Source: CAVQCX01 sp963775335 (GTDB lineage Bacteria; Pseudomonadota; Gammaproteobacteria; Chromatiales; Chromatiaceae). Taken from it: a DNA stretch of 64,000 bases. Below the pieces are notes generated by a model, which made no database searches, had not been told where the DNA came from, and saw only the letters and a program-made list of their open reading frames with translations. The position numbers and the translations under genes were made by a program. Of this stretch, positions 60,787 to 64,000 are shown in pieces (the stretch's first letter is position 1; every line of letters begins with the position of its first letter). Where the stretch lies: the NCBI GenBank assembly GCA_963775335.1, contig CAVZIJ010000006.1:62001-126000 (forward strand), given 5' to 3'.

Positions 60787-61023
60787 ATGGAACTCGCACA
60801 CGCACTGCTGTACATCGCCGGCGGCCTCATGATGGGGCTTGGTGCCCTGGGCGCCGCGGTCGGCATCGGCATCCTCGGGGGCCGCTTTCTGGAGGGGGCG
60901 GCGCGCCAGCCCGAGCTCATCCCGATGCTGCGCACCCAGTTCTTCATCGTCATGGGTCTGGTTGACGCCGTGCCGATGATCGCGGTCGGTATCGCCCTGT
61001 ACGTGCTCTTCGCTGTTGCCTGA
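60787..61023 (+). CDS. atpE: ATP synthase Fo subunit c
   Basis: Proteolipid forming the rotary ring; 78 residues in two membrane hairpin helices with the polar loop ARQPE. The proton-carrying acidic residue is D60 in MGLVDAVPMI. The AxxxExxxP sodium motif is absent, so the ring should carry protons. CAGGAG precedes the ATG at 60787; the longer frame from 60601 is a shadow of atpB. Confidence 0.97.
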   Translation: MELAHALLYIAGGLMMGLGALGAAVGIGILGGRFLEGAARQPELIPMLRTQFFIVMGLVDAVPMIAVGIALYVLFAVA

Positions 61024-61074
61024 TCTCCTGACGAGATCCGGGCAGCCCGAGAGCCTTGAGCAGGAGGTGCCGGC

Positions 61075-61545
61075 ATGAACATCAACGCAACCCTGATCGG
61101 CCAGTCCATCGTCTTCTTCGCGTTCGTTCTGTTCGTGATGAAGGTCATATGGCCGCCGATTCTGCGTGCCTTGGAGGCTCGCAAGGCGAAGATCGCCGAG
61201 GGTCTGGCCGCGGCCGAGCGCGGCCAGCGCGAGCAGCAGCTCGCCCAGGAGCGGGCCACCGACCTGCTGGCCGAGGCCAAGCATAGGGCGGCCGAGATCG
61301 TCAGCCAGGCCCAGAAGCGGGCCGGGGAGATCGTCGAGGAGGCCAAGGATGACGCGCGCTCCGAAGGGCAGCGCCTGCTCACGAGCGCGAAGGCCGAGAT
61401 TGATCGGGAGGCCAACCGTGTCCGCGAGGGTCTGCGCGAGCAGCTCGCAATGCTTGCCGTGGCCGGCGCCGAGAAGATCCTGCAGCGGGAGATCGATGCC
61501 GCTGCCCACAAAGACCTCCTCGACGCGCTCGTCAAGCAGATCTAG
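61075..61545 (+). CDS. atpF: ATP synthase Fo subunit b
   Basis: Peripheral stalk subunit. 156 residues: one N-terminal membrane helix (about 5-25, MNINATLIGQSIVFFAFVLF) then a long Ala/Glu/Arg-rich helix (30-156). GGAGG precedes the ATG. A single b gene without b', as is usual in gammaproteobacteria. Confidence 0.97.
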   Translation: MNINATLIGQSIVFFAFVLFVMKVIWPPILRALEARKAKIAEGLAAAERGQREQQLAQERATDLLAEAKHRAAEIVSQAQKRAGEIVEEAKDDARSEGQRLLTSAKAEIDREANRVREGLREQLAMLAVAGAEKILQREIDAAAHKDLLDALVKQI

Positions 61546-61554
61546 GGCAGCGCC

Positions 61555-62094
61555 ATGGCCGCAGAAAAAACCACCGTTGCCCGCCCCTACGCCGAGGCGA
61601 TCTTTGCGTGTGCCCGCGACAGCGGAAAGCTCGACGTATGGCTCGACATGCTGGCGTTTCTCAACGCCGTCGCCCGCGACCCCATGATGCTCGGTCTCAT
61701 CGACAATCCGAAGATCGGCCGGACCCGGCTGACCGAGCTCCTGCTAGAGGTGTGCGGTGGGCGCCTGAACGAAGAGGGCCAGAACCTCGTTCGTCTGCTG
61801 GTGGAGAATCGCAGGCTCGAGGTGCTGCCCGAGATCGCCACGCTCTACGAGGGCCTCAAGAACGAGGCCGAGGGCGCCATCGATGTTCACATCATTGCAG
61901 CCTACGCGGTGAACGTGACGCAGCAGAAACAACTCGGCGCCGCGCTGAAGGCCCGGCTGGGCCGCGACGTGCGCATCACCACCGAAAAGGATCCGACCCT
62001 GCTCGGCGGTGCGCTGATCCGCGCCGGAGACCTGGTGATCGACGGCTCGGTCAAGGGCCGTATCCGCCAGCTGGCCAGCGAATTGGGAATCTAA
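61555..62094 (+). CDS. atpH: ATP synthase F1 subunit delta
   Basis: Links the peripheral stalk to the alpha subunits. 179 residues with TVARPYAEAIFACARD at the N-terminus and the C-terminal TEKDPTLLGGALIRAGDLVIDGS signature. Nine bases after atpF and 13 before atpA. Confidence 0.96.
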   Translation: MAAEKTTVARPYAEAIFACARDSGKLDVWLDMLAFLNAVARDPMMLGLIDNPKIGRTRLTELLLEVCGGRLNEEGQNLVRLLVENRRLEVLPEIATLYEGLKNEAEGAIDVHIIAAYAVNVTQQKQLGAALKARLGRDVRITTEKDPTLLGGALIRAGDLVIDGSVKGRIRQLASELGI

Positions 62095-62107
62095 GCGAGA
62101 GTCCATC

Positions 62108-63649
<1,542 letters not shown>

Positions 63650-63650
63650 A

Positions 63651-63671
63651 CAGCTACCAGCTACCAGCTGG
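63651..63671 (+). repeat. Three tandem heptamers between atpA and atpG
   Basis: CAGCTAC, CAGCTAC and CAGCTGG lie head to tail directly after the atpA stop. The last copy contains the palindrome CCAGCTGG (63664-63671). No function can be read. Confidence 0.6.
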
Positions 63672-63700
63672 AGGCCCAGCAAATCACAGTGAGCTAACAC

Positions 63701-64000
63701 ATGGCAGGCGCAAAAGAGATTCGCACCAAGATAGCCTCGATCAAGAACACGCAGAAGATCACGCGTGCGATGCAGATGGTCGCGGCCTCGAAGATGCGTA
63801 AGGCCCAGGACCGTATGGCCTCTTCCAGGCCCTACGCGGAGAAGATGCGCAACGTCGTCTCCCATCTTACCCAGGCGCGGCCCGAGTACCGCCACAGCTA
63901 CATGCGCGATCGCGAGGTCAAGCGCGTGGGCTACCTCATCGTTTCCTCGGACCGGGGTCTGTGCGGCGGCCTGAACAACAATCTGTTCCGTCTGTTGGTG
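63701..64000 (+). CDS. atpG: ATP synthase F1 subunit gamma (partial, runs off the right edge)
   Basis: Central rotor shaft of F1. The first 100 codons are present, starting MAGAKEIRTKIASIKNTQKI and containing TRAMQMVAASKMRKAQ and IVSSDRGLCGGLNNNLF, conserved in gamma subunits. The gene continues past base 64000. atpD and atpC are expected beyond the edge. Confidence 0.96.
   Translation, partial: MAGAKEIRTKIASIKNTQKITRAMQMVAASKMRKAQDRMASSRPYAEKMRNVVSHLTQARPEYRHSYMRDREVKRVGYLIVSSDRGLCGGLNNNLFRLLV

Noticed and set aside
63651..63671. Short tandem repeats that might suggest a CRISPR or iteron array
   Set aside because: Units are only seven bases, three copies, with no spacers and no initiator gene nearby.

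Overview
The window is about 64 kb of high-GC chromosome around a replication origin. It comes from a gammaproteobacterium, most likely of the purple-sulfur / Chromatiales type. The assignment rests on gene order. dnaA-dnaN-recF-gyrB runs leftward, and rpmH-rnpA-yidC-mnmE runs rightward. mnmG-rsmG-parA-parB-atpIBEFHAG lies beyond that, and plsC-gmhB-glyS-glyQ lies on the far side of gyrB, as around the Pseudomonas-type origin. dapF-DUF484-xerC, hslVU-DUF971-ubiEJB, gpmI-envC-ctpA, yibN-secB-gpsA and glnA-DUF4124-ntrBC are further proteobacterial blocks. Sulfur-related items (a two-cysteine ArsR regulator beside a rhodanese, and a TusA-like protein paired with a PP-loop ATPase) fit a sulfur-metabolising bacterium, but the species cannot be named from this sequence alone.

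Layout. 1-5.8 kb: a DUF3379 protein, dapF, DUF484, xerC, hslV, an hslU broken by one extra base, and a DUF971 gene. 5.8-10.7 kb: a pair of REP-like hairpins, then an MFS exporter and an HlyD/ABC/ABC-2 efflux set that separate DUF971 from ubiE. 10.8-13.9 kb: ubiE-ubiJ-ubiB. 14-18.9 kb (minus): a DJ-1 family protein, ctpA, envC, gpmI. 19-24.6 kb: arsR, rhodanese, secB, gpsA, trmL (minus), a class 1B dihydroorotate dehydrogenase, a small coiled-coil protein, endonuclease V, and a hypothetical gene (minus). 24.7-32.6 kb (minus): ntrC, ntrB, DUF4124, glnA, a cation diffusion facilitator, TusA-like and PP-loop proteins. 32.9-37.5 kb: glyQ, glyS, a MazG-like gene, gmhB, plsC. 37.6-43.9 kb (minus): gyrB, recF, dnaN, dnaA. 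44-49.7 kb: rpmH, rnpA, yidC, mnmE, a CPA2 antiporter. 49.8-54.5 kb (minus): a decayed gene, a secreted hypothetical protein, and a transglutaminase/DUF58/MoxR trio. 54.7-64 kb: mnmG, rsmG, parA, parB and the ATP synthase operon, cut off inside atpG.

How the parts work together. The dnaA-dnaN intergenic stretch is AT-rich and carries DnaA boxes at its dnaA end, so it is the best oriC candidate. Two parS sites lie inside recF, about 17 kb from parAB, and would complete the chromosome-segregation system. Regulatory sites that can be read include a consensus-like sigma70 promoter for the atp operon, a promoter for rpmH, sigma54-like and NtrC-like elements near ntrB and glnA, a heat-shock-like promoter before hslVU, a palindrome before arsR, and several intrinsic terminators.

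No tRNA, rRNA, CRISPR array, insertion sequence or prophage was recognised. Nothing here is clearly a new defence or biosynthetic system. The most unusual items are the class 1B dihydroorotate dehydrogenase without a visible PyrK, the TusA/PP-loop pair, the two-cysteine ArsR with its palindrome, the REP-like pair, the hslU frameshift and the decayed heptad-repeat gene.
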